64,000 nt of DNA from Novosphingobium chloroacetimidivorans (GTDB lineage: Bacteria; Pseudomonadota; Alphaproteobacteria; Sphingomonadales; Sphingomonadaceae), in assembly GCF_014204535.1 (NCBI RefSeq), contig NZ_JACHLR010000001.1, positions 372,001 to 436,000 on the forward strand, in the 5' to 3' direction. A model generated the notes under the pieces. That model did no database searches. It was not told the DNA's origin and was given only the letters and a program-made list of their open reading frames with translations. This document shows, piece by piece, positions 9,552-18,617 of this stretch (position 1 is its first letter; the number at the start of each line of letters is the position of its first letter). The translations under genes were made by a program, and so were the position numbers.

Positions 9552-10459
9552 TGCTCGTCCCCGCCGAGAAGCGCGGCCGCCTGTTCGCAGCTCACACGGG
9601 CAAGACCGTCGGGCGCGGCCATGTTCGGGTGGAGGCGAAACAGCTGCTGCTCCGTGGCGGCAGCGCCGAGACCTGCCGCTCGCAGCGACAAGGCGAGGCG
9701 CGTGGCCTGGCCCTCGTGCAGGCAGAGCGACAAGGCATCGCGCGGCTGCTTCGAGCCATAGGCCAATGCCGTGAGGAACAGGCCGAGTCCGGCGTGGTCG
9801 AGATCGAGCAAGGCGACGGCAGCGCTGCCCAGGCTCGTCACCAGCCTTGCCGCAAGGCCCAGCCGGCTCGCGCCCTCGTCATACCCTGCCCGGATCCGCG
9901 CTTCGCCTGGAGCGCCATCGGGCGTGACGGTGCGCGCGGCGAGCAGCGCGATCTGCAGCAGTTCGCCAGGCAGTTCCGCGATCGGAAGTTGCATCCGGCG
10001 CTGCGCCTGGCACCAGCGCGCCTGTGCGGCGAGGACCTTCATCCCCGCCTCCTTCGTCCCGGCGTCGGGCGAGGCGAGCAGAGCCTGCAGCAGAGGCGGC
10101 ACCACCGGATCGATCGCGGCGCTCTCTTCCAAGCGCTCGGTCAACTGCCATTCCACTGCCAGTGCATGGAGATGCGCGAGCACCGCCGGATCGTCGAGCA
10201 GCGTCCGCGCCAGCGCCTCACCGCGCCCCGCCGAGCTGCCGCCGAGCAGTTGCTCGGCCAGGTGCGCCGCCATGCCGCGCACGCGCGCGAGGATTTCGTC
10301 CCCGAAGATCGCCGCATGGTCGCTGCCGAGCAGATGACGCAGGATCGGCTGCACCGTGCCGGCCAGCGCATCGCCTCGCGCCAGCTTCGCGCGCAGGTTC
10401 TCCTCGACGGACTCCCCATTCTCGATGCGCACGGCTGTCTCGAACATGCCCTTTTGCAT
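9548..10459 (-). CDS. Uncharacterised helical protein coupled to the kinase homologue
   Basis: 303 aa, largely alpha-helical, rich in Ala and Leu, no signal peptide or membrane helix. It looks like a helical-repeat scaffold, possibly related to the alphaproteobacterial DUF2336 type, but I cannot confirm this. Helical stretches include LLGSDHAAIFGDEILARVRGM and ELLQIALLAARTV. The stop overlaps the kinase-homologue start, so the two are probably made together. It may be a partner or sensor scaffold for the pseudokinase (inference). The start ATG 10459 lies 24 nt after the end of the next gene. Confidence 0.75.
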   Translation of the reverse strand: MQKGMFETAVRIENGESVEENLRAKLARGDALAGTVQPILRHLLGSDHAAIFGDEILARVRGMAAHLAEQLLGGSSAGRGEALARTLLDDPAVLAHLHALAVEWQLTERLEESAAIDPVVPPLLQALLASPDAGTKEAGMKVLAAQARWCQAQRRMQLPIAELPGELLQIALLAARTVTPDGAPGEARIRAGYDEGASRLGLAARLVTSLGSAAVALLDLDHAGLGLFLTALAYGSKQPRDALSLCLHEGQATRLALSLRAAGLGAAATEQQLFRLHPNMAAPDGLARVSCEQAAALLGGDEH

Positions 10460-10482
10460 AAGGCCGGCTGGTTAAGGCCGGG

Positions 10483-11733
10483 TTAGTTGATCCGTCTTGG
10501 CGGCAGCACGATGGCTGCCAGCGTCAGCGCCACCGCAAGGATGCGCACCGTCACGTCCAAGTAGCCCAGCGCCGCGGCCACGCCCAGCACCAAGGCCAGC
10601 GCCGCCCGATCGCAAGTCCAGGCGGCGAGGCCGTCGTTGAGCAGGCGTGGAGCCAGGTGCAGCATCAATACCAGCATCAGCGGCGCGAACAGCGCATTTC
10701 CGATCGGGATCGGCGCCATTCCACTCGTCTCGGTCACACCCAGCAGGCACACCGCGATGAGCGTCAGGTCGGTCACCCAGCCGAGCACGTCGGCGCGCGG
10801 GATCGCCGGAGCCATGACGCTATAGGCCTGCCGCTCGGCGCCGCGCAGCAACTCGGTCGCACGCACCAGCACCCAGCCAAGCGCCACCAGCACGAAGGCG
10901 GGCACGATCAAGTGCAGGCACCCCAGCGCGATCGCGACGACCAGCGCGGCAAGGGCCCCGACGCTCGATGCGCCGCTGGCATTGCCGCCGTGCAGCAGCG
11001 AAGAGCCGAACGAGAGCACGCCGACTCGGGCCAGACGGTCCGAAAGGGTCACGGCACTGCTTCGACCCAGGCGCAGCCGCAGCCACTCGGTCTCGGTCGC
11101 CAGCGCTTCGCTCTCGCTGCGGATCATGCGCCAGGCAGGGCCAGTCCGCGCCTCTGCCGGAACCGGGCGCATCTGCGCGCCGGACTGCAGCGCGATCCGG
11201 GTCAGCGCGGAGGTAGCGTCGACATCGTGCGGCAAGTCGTGCAGCCGCTCCACCAGCGAGCCGGGGATGCGCATGATGCCGGCGGCCACGTTGTTGATGT
11301 CGAGCCGCTCGAACCTGTCCGACACGGCTCCGTCGTCCGGCAGCGCCAACACAACAGGGCGGGTGCCTTCGAGAAGCGATCCGACCTGGGCCGGATCTGC
11401 GAACAGGCCTTCCGTCACTACGATCAGTTCGTCGGTCGCGGTCACCAGGGCAGAGAGCTGCTGCGGCCCGGCAACGATATGGAAGCGCAAGCCTGCGCCC
11501 TCCGCCGCGTGCTGCAATGCGATGAGCTCAGGCGAAGTACCGCGAGCCAGGCATATCAATCGCTGGCAATCGAGCGCGAGCGCCAGCCCCAGCTGGTGCT
11601 GGGCCAGGCTCGCCCCGGCAATGCGCAGGAACGCGCGCGGGAACGGCTGGCCGGATCCCGCGGGTTCGAGCATGGAAAGCAAGGCGATGCGCAGCGTGCT
11701 CCCCTTTCGCGCGCCGACGCCCGGCGGCGTCAC
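10483..11733 (-). CDS. Nucleotidyltransferase-like domain fused to a membrane domain
   Basis: 416 aa. The N-terminal 190 residues resemble a Rossmann-type nucleotidyltransferase: PFPRAFLRIAGASLAQHQLGLA is followed by CQRLICLARG, as in MobA/IspD-like folds, but no clear signature lysine or Asp motif is visible. The C-terminal 180 residues hold about five hydrophobic helices. The layout recalls bifunctional cytidylyltransferase/CDP-alcohol phosphotransferases, but the DGxxAR motif of the latter is absent. The GTG at 11733 is the first start; AGGA lies 13-16 nt upstream. Function unknown. Confidence 0.72.
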   Translation of the reverse strand: MTPPGVGARKGSTLRIALLSMLEPAGSGQPFPRAFLRIAGASLAQHQLGLALALDCQRLICLARGTSPELIALQHAAEGAGLRFHIVAGPQQLSALVTATDELIVVTEGLFADPAQVGSLLEGTRPVVLALPDDGAVSDRFERLDINNVAAGIMRIPGSLVERLHDLPHDVDATSALTRIALQSGAQMRPVPAEARTGPAWRMIRSESEALATETEWLRLRLGRSSAVTLSDRLARVGVLSFGSSLLHGGNASGASSVGALAALVVAIALGCLHLIVPAFVLVALGWVLVRATELLRGAERQAYSVMAPAIPRADVLGWVTDLTLIAVCLLGVTETSGMAPIPIGNALFAPLMLVLMLHLAPRLLNDGLAAWTCDRAALALVLGVAAALGYLDVTVRILAVALTLAAIVLPPRRIN

Positions 11734-11817
11734 GAAGCGGCAATCCTAGGCGCTAGCAGACGAGGTGCCAAGCGGGGCTGTGGAAATCGAGCCCGGCGCC
11801 GATCGCTCGATCGTGCC

Positions 11818-12120
11818 TCAGTCCGCCGTGACCTCGCCCACATAGGCCTTGAGCCGTCGTACGATCGTCGGCTCGCCTGGCGCCGCTATGAGCGCTTGCT
11901 CAGCCAGGTCCAGCAATTGCTTGGCATGGAAGCTCGCCGCCAGCCCCTTCAGCCGCATCGCCGAAAGCGTCCAGTTGCCGTCACAGCGCGAGCGTTCGAG
12001 CAGATCGACCTGCCGCGCGACACTCTCGGCATAAGCCGCACGCAGCTCCGCGAAAAGCGCCGCATCGCCGCCCGCGGCAGCCTGGAGAGTGGCCTCGAGG
12101 GCGCCTGCTTCGTAAGCCAT
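11818..12120 (-). CDS. Hpt-like domain protein without the phospho-acceptor histidine
   Basis: A 100-aa single helical-bundle protein. The signature region reads SAMRLKGLAASFHAKQLLDL, which aligns with the Hpt motif AHxLKGxAxxxGAxxL, but Met (codon 11956-11958) replaces the His that receives phosphate. ATG 12120 is preferred over TTG 12126. It is divergent from the TipN-like gene across 71 nt and oriented like the pseudokinase block. It probably binds a receiver domain or a kinase without phosphotransfer (inference). Confidence 0.75.
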   Translation of the reverse strand: MAYEAGALEATLQAAAGGDAALFAELRAAYAESVARQVDLLERSRCDGNWTLSAMRLKGLAASFHAKQLLDLAEQALIAAPGEPTIVRRLKAYVGEVTAD

Positions 12121-12191
12121 CCACAAGCGCTAGGCGCCAATCGGTTAAACCGGGGTTTAACGCACGCCGTCTGTCGTGATAATTTACGACC

Positions 12192-14864
12192 ATGGCAGGG
12201 GAAACACGCATCATCGCGTTCGGCGCGAACGGGGCCGAGCAAACCGGCGGCGAAGCTGGGATGCCGGTGCTGGAGAGCAGCTCCGAGTCCGTCGGCGACT
12301 CGCCAGAATCATCCGAGGATGTATCGGATTGGGACAGCGAGGAGCCTGCTTCGGCGCCGGCCTGGAAAAGCTATGCCGCTCCGGCCGCAGCGCTCTTTGT
12401 GGTGCTAGCGTGGTCAGCGTTCTTCGCTTGGTCGCAATGGGGCACCTTGCCTGCGACGCCAGCCGCGCAAGTGCCCGCGCTTGTCGTGCAATGGGCTGTG
12501 CCGGTGCTGCTGGTCGCGGTAATCTGGCTCCTGGTGATGCGCAGCAGCCGGCGCGAGGCGCTTCGCTTCGGCGACGCTGCGGCTCTGCTGTCGCGCGAGA
12601 GTGCGCAGCTTGAGCTGCGCCTGAGCACCGTCAACGGCGAGCTCAGCCTGGCGCGCGAATTCGTCGCCGCTCAATCGCGCGACCTCGAGTCGCTGGGCCG
12701 GCTCGCGGTCGAGCGGCTGACCCAGAATGCCGACCGCCTGCAAGACCTGATCCGCGAGAACGGCGGCCGGCTCGACACCATTCAGTCGGTCAGCAAGTCG
12801 GCGCTCGAAAACATGGACCGTCTGCGCGGTCAGCTGCCGGTGATCGCCAGCTCCGCAAAGGACGTCACCAACCACATCGGCAACGCAGGCCGCACCGCGC
12901 ACGTCCAGTTGGAAGACCTGATCAGCGGCCTCGGCAGGCTGAACGAGTTCGGTGCCGCCTGCACCGACCAGGTGCGCGCCGTGCGCGAGGCGATGGACGC
13001 CGCGGCGGCCAACTTCACCGGCGTCTGCGAGGACCTCGATCGCCTCGCCGCGGCACGCTTCGAGGCTTTGGCCGAGCGCGGCAGCGAGTTCCGCACGCGC
13101 ATGGAAGCCGACGAGGTGGAAATGCTTGCCGCCATCCGCACGCGCGCATCCGCCTTGGAACAGGAAGTCGAAGGCGTCCGCGGCGCGCTCGACGTGCACG
13201 AGGCCGAAAGCCTGACCTCATTGCGTGCGCGCCTGACCGCGTTACGCGACGAGAGCGGCGTGGTCGGACGCGCTCTGCAGGAGAGCGAGGCCCGCGCTGC
13301 CGACGCGTGGACGGCCCGCCTGTCGGCCCTGGAAGAACGCCGCGCTGAGCTCGATGCGCGGATCGGCGAAACCGAGCGCGTGGGCATGGATTCCTTGCGC
13401 GAGCGTATCGACAAGTTGGCGCGCGCCAGCGAGGAACTGCGCGTGCGCCTCTCCGCCGACGATCAGGCGGTGCTTTCCGCCCTGGAGGAGCGGGTCGATC
13501 GCTTGCGGGCGCGGGCCGGAGAGCTGCAATCGCAGATCTCGGCCGGCGAGCAGGCCGCCCTCACCCGCATCCAGTCGCAGCTCGCAGCACTGGACGGTGC
13601 GGTGGCCGAGCGCCTGGCCGAGCACGAGCGCCACTCCGACGCGCTCGCCTGGCGCAGTGAAGCGCTGGTCGGCTCGCTCAGCGATCACGGCGAACGCATG
13701 GCCGCGGTGGCGCAGAGCGGCGCCGAGGTCGAGGCCGCGCTCTCGCGAAGCCTCACGTCCCTTGGCGACCGTCTCACCGCCTCGCGCACGACTCTCGCCG
13801 CCACCGAGGGCGAAGTCGAGCGCCTGACCGACGCGAGCGTGCGCCTGCTGGAGCTCATCCAGGCAAGCGCCAAGCATAGCTCCGGTGTGTTGCCGGAAGC
13901 GCTGGCGGTGGCCGACGATCGCCTCTCGCGCCTGGGCGACAAGGTCTTGCACCTGATCGACGACATCGAGACGGGCTCTCGCCGTAGCACCGAACTGCAT
14001 GCCGCGATCGATGGCCTGCGCGATGCGCTTGCGGCGGTGCAGGCCGACCTCGTTGCCGGGCAGTCCGCCATCTCGGAGCGCAACGAGACGCACTACGCCG
14101 AGATCGGCGCGCTGCGCGCCAGCCTGGGCGACGTCGAGAGCGCGGGCGAGCGGATCGGCACCCGCACGCGCGAGGAACTCGCCGGTGCCATCGAGCACCT
14201 CGCCGCCAGCGTACGCGCAGTGCTCGCCTCGCTGGAAGACGAAGGCGCCACCCGCGTGCGCGACCTGGCCGAGCGCCTCGGCGACGAGAGCGCCAAGGCG
14301 ATCGACCGGGTCATGCGCCCCCGCGCCGCGGAAGCGGCCGGCGCGCTGGAGCAGGCCGTCGCGCATGCTTCGGGTGCCGGGCGCGAAGCCGCGGTGCAGA
14401 TGCGCGAACAGCTCGCCTCGGTCGAGGAAGCCGTGGCCAGCCTCGAAACCCGCGTCGCCCTCGCGCGCGAACAGGCACAGGATCAGGTCGACAACGATTT
14501 CAGCCGCCGCGCGGCCTTGATCGCGGACTCGCTCAAGTCGAACGCCATCGACATCGCCTCTGCCTTGTCCGCCGACGTGGCCGATACGGCCTGGGCCGCT
14601 TATCTCAAAGGCGACCGGGGGATCTTCACTCGTCGTGCCGTATCCCTGCTCGACTCCGGCGAGTCCCGCGCGATCCAACAGCTGTTCGAGCGTGACGATG
14701 CCTTTCGCGAGCACGTCAGCCGCTACATCCACGACTTCGAATCGCTGCTGCGTCAGGTGCTTCCCACCCGCGAAGGCCACGCGCTCGGCGTCACGCTGCT
14801 CTCGTCGGATATGGGCAAGCTCTACGTGGCGCTGGCTCAAGGCATCGAGAGGCTGCGGAATTAG
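12192..14864 (+). CDS. TipN-like membrane-anchored coiled-coil protein (candidate polarity factor)
   Basis: 890 aa. An acidic Ser-rich N-terminus (1-58) is followed by two membrane helices (about 62-82 and 95-116), then about 650 residues of nearly continuous Glu/Arg/Leu-rich coiled coil. A compact C-terminal region starts near AYLKGDRGIFTRRAVSLLD and ends LLSSDMGKLYVALAQGIERL. Size, two N-terminal helices and C-terminal coiled coil match Caulobacter TipN (about 890 aa), which marks the new pole and places flagella. I base the link on architecture plus the terminal segment as I remember it. Other long coiled-coil envelope proteins remain possible. It is divergent from the Hpt-like gene. Confidence 0.75.
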   Translation: MAGETRIIAFGANGAEQTGGEAGMPVLESSSESVGDSPESSEDVSDWDSEEPASAPAWKSYAAPAAALFVVLAWSAFFAWSQWGTLPATPAAQVPALVVQWAVPVLLVAVIWLLVMRSSRREALRFGDAAALLSRESAQLELRLSTVNGELSLAREFVAAQSRDLESLGRLAVERLTQNADRLQDLIRENGGRLDTIQSVSKSALENMDRLRGQLPVIASSAKDVTNHIGNAGRTAHVQLEDLISGLGRLNEFGAACTDQVRAVREAMDAAAANFTGVCEDLDRLAAARFEALAERGSEFRTRMEADEVEMLAAIRTRASALEQEVEGVRGALDVHEAESLTSLRARLTALRDESGVVGRALQESEARAADAWTARLSALEERRAELDARIGETERVGMDSLRERIDKLARASEELRVRLSADDQAVLSALEERVDRLRARAGELQSQISAGEQAALTRIQSQLAALDGAVAERLAEHERHSDALAWRSEALVGSLSDHGERMAAVAQSGAEVEAALSRSLTSLGDRLTASRTTLAATEGEVERLTDASVRLLELIQASAKHSSGVLPEALAVADDRLSRLGDKVLHLIDDIETGSRRSTELHAAIDGLRDALAAVQADLVAGQSAISERNETHYAEIGALRASLGDVESAGERIGTRTREELAGAIEHLAASVRAVLASLEDEGATRVRDLAERLGDESAKAIDRVMRPRAAEAAGALEQAVAHASGAGREAAVQMREQLASVEEAVASLETRVALAREQAQDQVDNDFSRRAALIADSLKSNAIDIASALSADVADTAWAAYLKGDRGIFTRRAVSLLDSGESRAIQQLFERDDAFREHVSRYIHDFESLLRQVLPTREGHALGVTLLSSDMGKLYVALAQGIERLRN

Positions 14865-14960
14865 GATCGAGCTTCGGCGGTAAGCTTTTCCCCTCCGTGA
14901 AAGGAGCGAGGGCACGAAGGCTTGGCCCGGTACGCGCCTAGCCGAAGTTGGAGAGAGGCC

Positions 14961-15050
14961 GGTGTGCGCTCAGCGCCGAAGCCCCTCTCCCAACTACGCT
15001 AACCGCTTCGCGGTAAGCTGCGCTACCTCTCCCCGCTCGGGGAGAGGAGA
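14961..15050. repeat. Composite REP-like hairpin element
   Basis: Between the TipN-like gene and the DUF1467 gene. It holds a stem ACCGC-TTC-GCGGT (15002-15014) and a perfect 9-bp stem CCTCTCCCC/GGGGAGAGG with a 4-nt loop (15026-15047), preceded by a CCCCTCTCCC tract. This is the layout of a dispersed sphingomonad palindrome rather than an intrinsic terminator, since no T-run follows. The rest of 14865-15127 shows no gene. Confidence 0.6.
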
Positions 15051-15127
15051 TAATCGCCTGGAACGCGTTGCCTCGGATCCAGACGCTCCGTTAAACGTCA
15101 GCCGCAAGCACGCCTCGCGGCCAGACC

Positions 15128-15418
15128 TCAATACCCCATGCTCTTCACCGGCGGGGGACCGTAGAAGTTGAGGTCCTCGACTTCGATCCACCCATAAACG
15201 TAGTTCAAGTAGAACCCGAACATCATCACCAAGGACAGGATCGTCGCCCGCAGAGCGATCCGGCCCGGACGGAAGTTCACCGGCGCACTGTCTGCGTGGC
15301 CCGTCTCTACTCGATGATCCGCGACCTCGTTTGGAGTGCGCAATCCGAACGGCATGACGAGGAACGCTGCGAGCACCCAGAGCAGCGCATAGATCGCAAG
15401 AACGGAGGTCCACTTCAC
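15128..15418 (-). CDS. DUF1467 family small membrane protein
   Basis: 96 aa with two membrane helices (about residues 6-25 and 58-77). The N-terminal WVLAAFLVMPFGLRTPNE segment is characteristic of DUF1467, a widespread alphaproteobacterial family of unknown function. It follows rnj by 13 nt and is the last gene of the long minus-strand nuo...rnj run. Confidence 0.85.
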   Translation of the reverse strand: MKWTSVLAIYALLWVLAAFLVMPFGLRTPNEVADHRVETGHADSAPVNFRPGRIALRATILSLVMMFGFYLNYVYGWIEVEDLNFYGPPPVKSMGY

Positions 15419-15431
15419 GAGGGCAGGCTCC

Positions 15432-17096
15432 TCAGCGCTCGGTGGCCATCATGACCAGCACTTGCGGCTTCTTGCCGGTCCAGCGCCCTGCGGCACGGCG
15501 CGCGGCGAGCCGGGCCGCTTCGCGGCGCTTGTCCGGCTCGGCACGGGCCTTGCGCGCGGCGGCAAGCGCATCCTCGACATCGCGACGCGTCTCGTCGAGA
15601 AACGCCTGACGGTCCGCGTCGAGCGGCAGACCCAAGGCGTCGACCTGTACCGCTCCCGTGGCATCGATCGCGACCGAGACCATGCCCACGTTCGAAAGGC
15701 GCCGCCGCATGACAATCGCGTCGCCATCGGCCGGTACGATCATGTCGCCGTCGAGCACCAGGCGGCCGGCGCGCACTTCGTCGATCTTGCCCGGCTTGCC
15801 TGGCGCCAGGCGGACGAGGTCGCCGTTCTGCTGGAACACCGCCTTGGGGATGCCGCAGGACAGGCCGAACCGCGCCTGCTCGCGCATGTGGCGGATCTCG
15901 CCGTGGACCGGCACGATGATCTCGGGCCGGATCCAGCTGTAGAGCGCCTCCAGGTCGGGGCGGCCTGGGTGGCCGGAGACGTGAATCAGGCTCTGACGGT
16001 CGGTGACAAGCAGCACCTCCTGCTCGGCCAGACGGTTCTGGATGCGGCCGATGGCGATCTCGTTGCCCGGGATCTGGCGGCTGGAGAACAGCACCACGTC
16101 GCCCGCTTCCAGGCTGAGCTGGTGGTTGCCCTCGGAAATGCGCGACAGGGCCGCGCGCGGCTCACCCTGGCCGCCGGTGGCGACGATCAGCACTTCGCCG
16201 CGTGGCAGCGACATGGCGGTGTCGAAGTCGACCGGCTTGGGGAAGTCCTTGAGGTAGCCGCTGGCCTGCCCCGCCTCGATCATGCGGTCGAGCGAACGCC
16301 CGGCCACGCACAGCTTGCGCTTGGTCGCCTTGGCCACGGCGCCCAGCGTCTGCAACCGGGCCACGTTAGACGCGAAAGTGGTGACGAGGACGCGCTTGCC
16401 CTTGTGCTTGGCGACTTCGAGCTGCAGCCCGCGATAGACCTCACCTTCCGAGCCCGAGGACTCCGGATTGAACACGTTGGTGGAATCGCACACGAGCGCC
16501 AGCACGCCTTCGTCACCGATCTCGCTGAGCTCAGCGGCGGTGGCAGGCGTGCCGATCTGCGGCTCCTCGTCGATCTTCCAGTCGCCGGTGTGGAACACGC
16601 GGCCGAACGGCGTGTCGATCAGCAGCGCGTTGCCCTCGGCGATGGAGTGCGCCAGCGGTACGTAGCTGATGCCGAACGGGCCGAGCTCGAACTCATCCAG
16701 GTCGTTGACGACGTTCAGCTCGATCTGGTCGAGGATGCCCTCCTCCTCCAGCTTGGCCGCCACCAGGCGCGCGGTGAACGGTGTCGCGTGGAGCGGCACA
16801 CCCAGCTTCTTGGCGAAGTACGGCACCGCACCGATGTGGTCCTCGTGCGCATGAGTCAGGACGATGCCGAGCAAATCCTCGCGGCGCTGTTCGATAAAGT
16901 CGAGGTCGGCAAAGACCAGGTCGACGCCCGGGTACTCGCCGCCGCTGAACGTCATGCCCAGGTCAACCATGATCCACTTGCCGCGACAGCCGTAGAGATT
17001 GACGTTCATCCCGATCTCGCCGGAGCCACCCAGCGCCAGAAACAGCAGTTCTTCGCCCGGTGTATTGTTCTTAGGCTTATTGGTATTATCAGTCAC
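15432..17096 (-). CDS. rnj: Ribonuclease J
   Basis: 554-aa metallo-beta-lactamase/beta-CASP nuclease with 5'-exo and endonuclease activity, used in mRNA decay and rRNA maturation. Metal site: [23 protein letters not shown] and SGHPGRPD; the region [12 protein letters not shown] carries a conserved beta-CASP His. The start is GTG 17096, overlapping the coaX stop as GTGA. The C-terminal about 100 residues are Ala/Arg-rich. Downstream of nuoN-birA-coaX, a gene order seen widely in alphaproteobacteria. Confidence 0.95.
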   Translation of the reverse strand: MTDNTNKPKNNTPGEELLFLALGGSGEIGMNVNLYGCRGKWIMVDLGMTFSGGEYPGVDLVFADLDFIEQRREDLLGIVLTHAHEDHIGAVPYFAKKLGVPLHATPFTARLVAAKLEEEGILDQIELNVVNDLDEFELGPFGISYVPLAHSIAEGNALLIDTPFGRVFHTGDWKIDEEPQIGTPATAAELSEIGDEGVLALVCDSTNVFNPESSGSEGEVYRGLQLEVAKHKGKRVLVTTFASNVARLQTLGAVAKATKRKLCVAGRSLDRMIEAGQASGYLKDFPKPVDFDTAMSLPRGEVLIVATGGQGEPRAALSRISEGNHQLSLEAGDVVLFSSRQIPGNEIAIGRIQNRLAEQEVLLVTDRQSLIHVSGHPGRPDLEALYSWIRPEIIVPVHGEIRHMREQARFGLSCGIPKAVFQQNGDLVRLAPGKPGKIDEVRAGRLVLDGDMIVPADGDAIVMRRRLSNVGMVSVAIDATGAVQVDALGLPLDADRQAFLDETRRDVEDALAAARKARAEPDKRREAARLAARRAAGRWTGKKPQVLVMMATER

Positions 17097-17869
17097 GTGT
17101 CGGAACGCTCCGCCAGAATAGCTAGACCCGCAAGGGTCAGGTCGGCATCGACCGCGTCGAAGATCTCGGTCGCTTCGTTGAACAGGACGGCCAAGCCGCC
17201 GGTGGCAATCACTTTGGCCGGACGGCCGATCTGCGCGCGCATGCGGGCGATCAGGCCCTCCATCATTGCCACATAGCCCCAGAACACCCCGATCAGCATC
17301 TGGTCTTCGGTGTTGCGGCCTATGACGCTGTCGTTCGCCGGAACTTCGATCGCAATGCGTGGGAGCTTGGCGGTGTTCCCCACCAATGCATCGAGCGAAA
17401 GATTGAGGCCGGGCGCGATGATGCCGCCCTTGTAGGCGCCATTGAAGTCGACGACGTCGAAAGTGGTGGCGGTGCCGAAATCGATGACGATCAGGTCGCC
17501 CGGGTACTTGGCATGGGCGGCGACGGCGTTCACCGCGCGATCCGAGCCGAGTGAGCGCGGCTCGTCCACATCGATGTCGATCGCATAGGACGCTGCCCCC
17601 TGCCCGGCGATCAACGGCTCTATCTGGAAATAATTTTGCGCCAGCACCTCCAGGTTGTGCAGCGCGCGCGGCACCACGGTGGAGATGATGATCTTGTCCA
17701 CCGCCTTGCGCTCCACGCCGCGGATCTGCAGCAGTTGCAGCAGCCACACGGCATACTGGTCGCCAGTGCGGCGCGGGTCCGTCGCGATGCGCCAACGGCC
17801 CTTCAGCGTGTGGCCATCGAACAGCGCGAAGACCACGTTGGTGTTGCCGGCATCGATCGCGAGCAGCAT
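17093..17869 (-). CDS. coaX: Type III pantothenate kinase
   Basis: First step of CoA synthesis, phosphorylating pantothenate. The 258-aa protein starts at ATG 17869 with [19 protein letters not shown], the ASKHA phosphate-1 motif; later motifs are [24 protein letters not shown] and GGIIAPGL. The frame stays open for 90 codons upstream, but that part lies inside birA and is not coding. It overlaps rnj by 4 nt and lies 16 nt downstream of birA. Confidence 0.95.
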   Translation of the reverse strand: MLLAIDAGNTNVVFALFDGHTLKGRWRIATDPRRTGDQYAVWLLQLLQIRGVERKAVDKIIISTVVPRALHNLEVLAQNYFQIEPLIAGQGAASYAIDIDVDEPRSLGSDRAVNAVAAHAKYPGDLIVIDFGTATTFDVVDFNGAYKGGIIAPGLNLSLDALVGNTAKLPRIAIEVPANDSVIGRNTEDQMLIGVFWGYVAMMEGLIARMRAQIGRPAKVIATGGLAVLFNEATEIFDAVDADLTLAGLAILAERSDT

Positions 17870-17885
17870 GGAATGGTTGTCCCGG

Positions 17886-18602
17886 TCAGCGGCGGTCGAG
17901 ATCGACTTCGCCGGCGTGGATAGTTCGCCTCGTGCCGCTCGCCAGCTGGAGTTGCAAGGCCCCATCGGGATCAAGCCCTCCGAAAGTGCCATGCAGCACC
18001 TCGCCTTCAGGCCCATGCACCTTGAGCGGCGTGCCGAACGGATGCGCGCGCGCGATCCAATCGGCACGCAACTGCTCCCATCCACCGCTGCGCCACAGAC
18101 GCAGGGCATGGGCCCAGCAGGTCTGCAGCATGTCGGCAAAGCCGTCGCGAGCGACCGTATGGCCCAGGTCCGTTAGACAGGCGGTCGGGCGTTCCGGCAG
18201 CCGCGGCGCCTGAACGAGGTTCACGCCGACCCCGACGATCACCGCATCACCGCGCCGCTCGAGCAAAATGCCGGCGAGCTTGGCGGAACGGACCAGCAGA
18301 TCGTTCGGCCACTTGAGCGCCAGGCCGGGAAGTCCGGGCGCCAGCGCTTCGACGGCCGCGTAAGTTGCCACGCCTGCCACCAGCGACAGCGTTTGCGGCG
18401 GCGGATCCCCCGCCTGCAAGTGCACCGCAGTCGAGCCCATGAAGTTGCCGGCGCCATCGCTCCAGGCGCGGCCTTGCCGGCCACGCCCGGCAACCTGCCG
18501 GTCCGCCACCAGCCAATGCCCCTCTGCCATGGCTTCGCCGGCGGCAACCCGCGCAGCAAGGTCGGCATTGGTCGAGCCGGTTTCGGCGATGACCTCGATC
18601 AA
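17886..18602 (-). CDS. birA: Biotin--[acetyl-CoA-carboxylase] ligase
   Basis: Attaches biotin to the AccB carrier protein. Motifs: [19 protein letters not shown] (biotinyl-AMP loop), [17 protein letters not shown]. The 238-aa protein lacks the N-terminal DNA-binding domain of E. coli BirA, so it is a ligase only. Its frame is blocked by the nuoN stop at 18618, leaving TTG 18602 as the plausible start with AGAGAA just upstream. It belongs to the nuo transcription unit by position. Confidence 0.93.
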   Translation of the reverse strand: MIEVIAETGSTNADLAARVAAGEAMAEGHWLVADRQVAGRGRQGRAWSDGAGNFMGSTAVHLQAGDPPPQTLSLVAGVATYAAVEALAPGLPGLALKWPNDLLVRSAKLAGILLERRGDAVIVGVGVNLVQAPRLPERPTACLTDLGHTVARDGFADMLQTCWAHALRLWRSGGWEQLRADWIARAHPFGTPLKVHGPEGEVLHGTFGGLDPDGALQLQLASGTRRTIHAGEVDLDRR

Positions 18603-18617
18603 ATCGGCCGGCGTTCT

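Noticed and set aside
13242..14915. 557-codon minus-strand frame inside the TipN-like gene
   Set aside because: Caused by GC-rich coiled-coil codons on the other strand; no recognisable domain.
15462..17276. 604-codon plus-strand frame opposite rnj
   Set aside because: Antisense shadow; ribonuclease J motifs on the minus strand are unambiguous.
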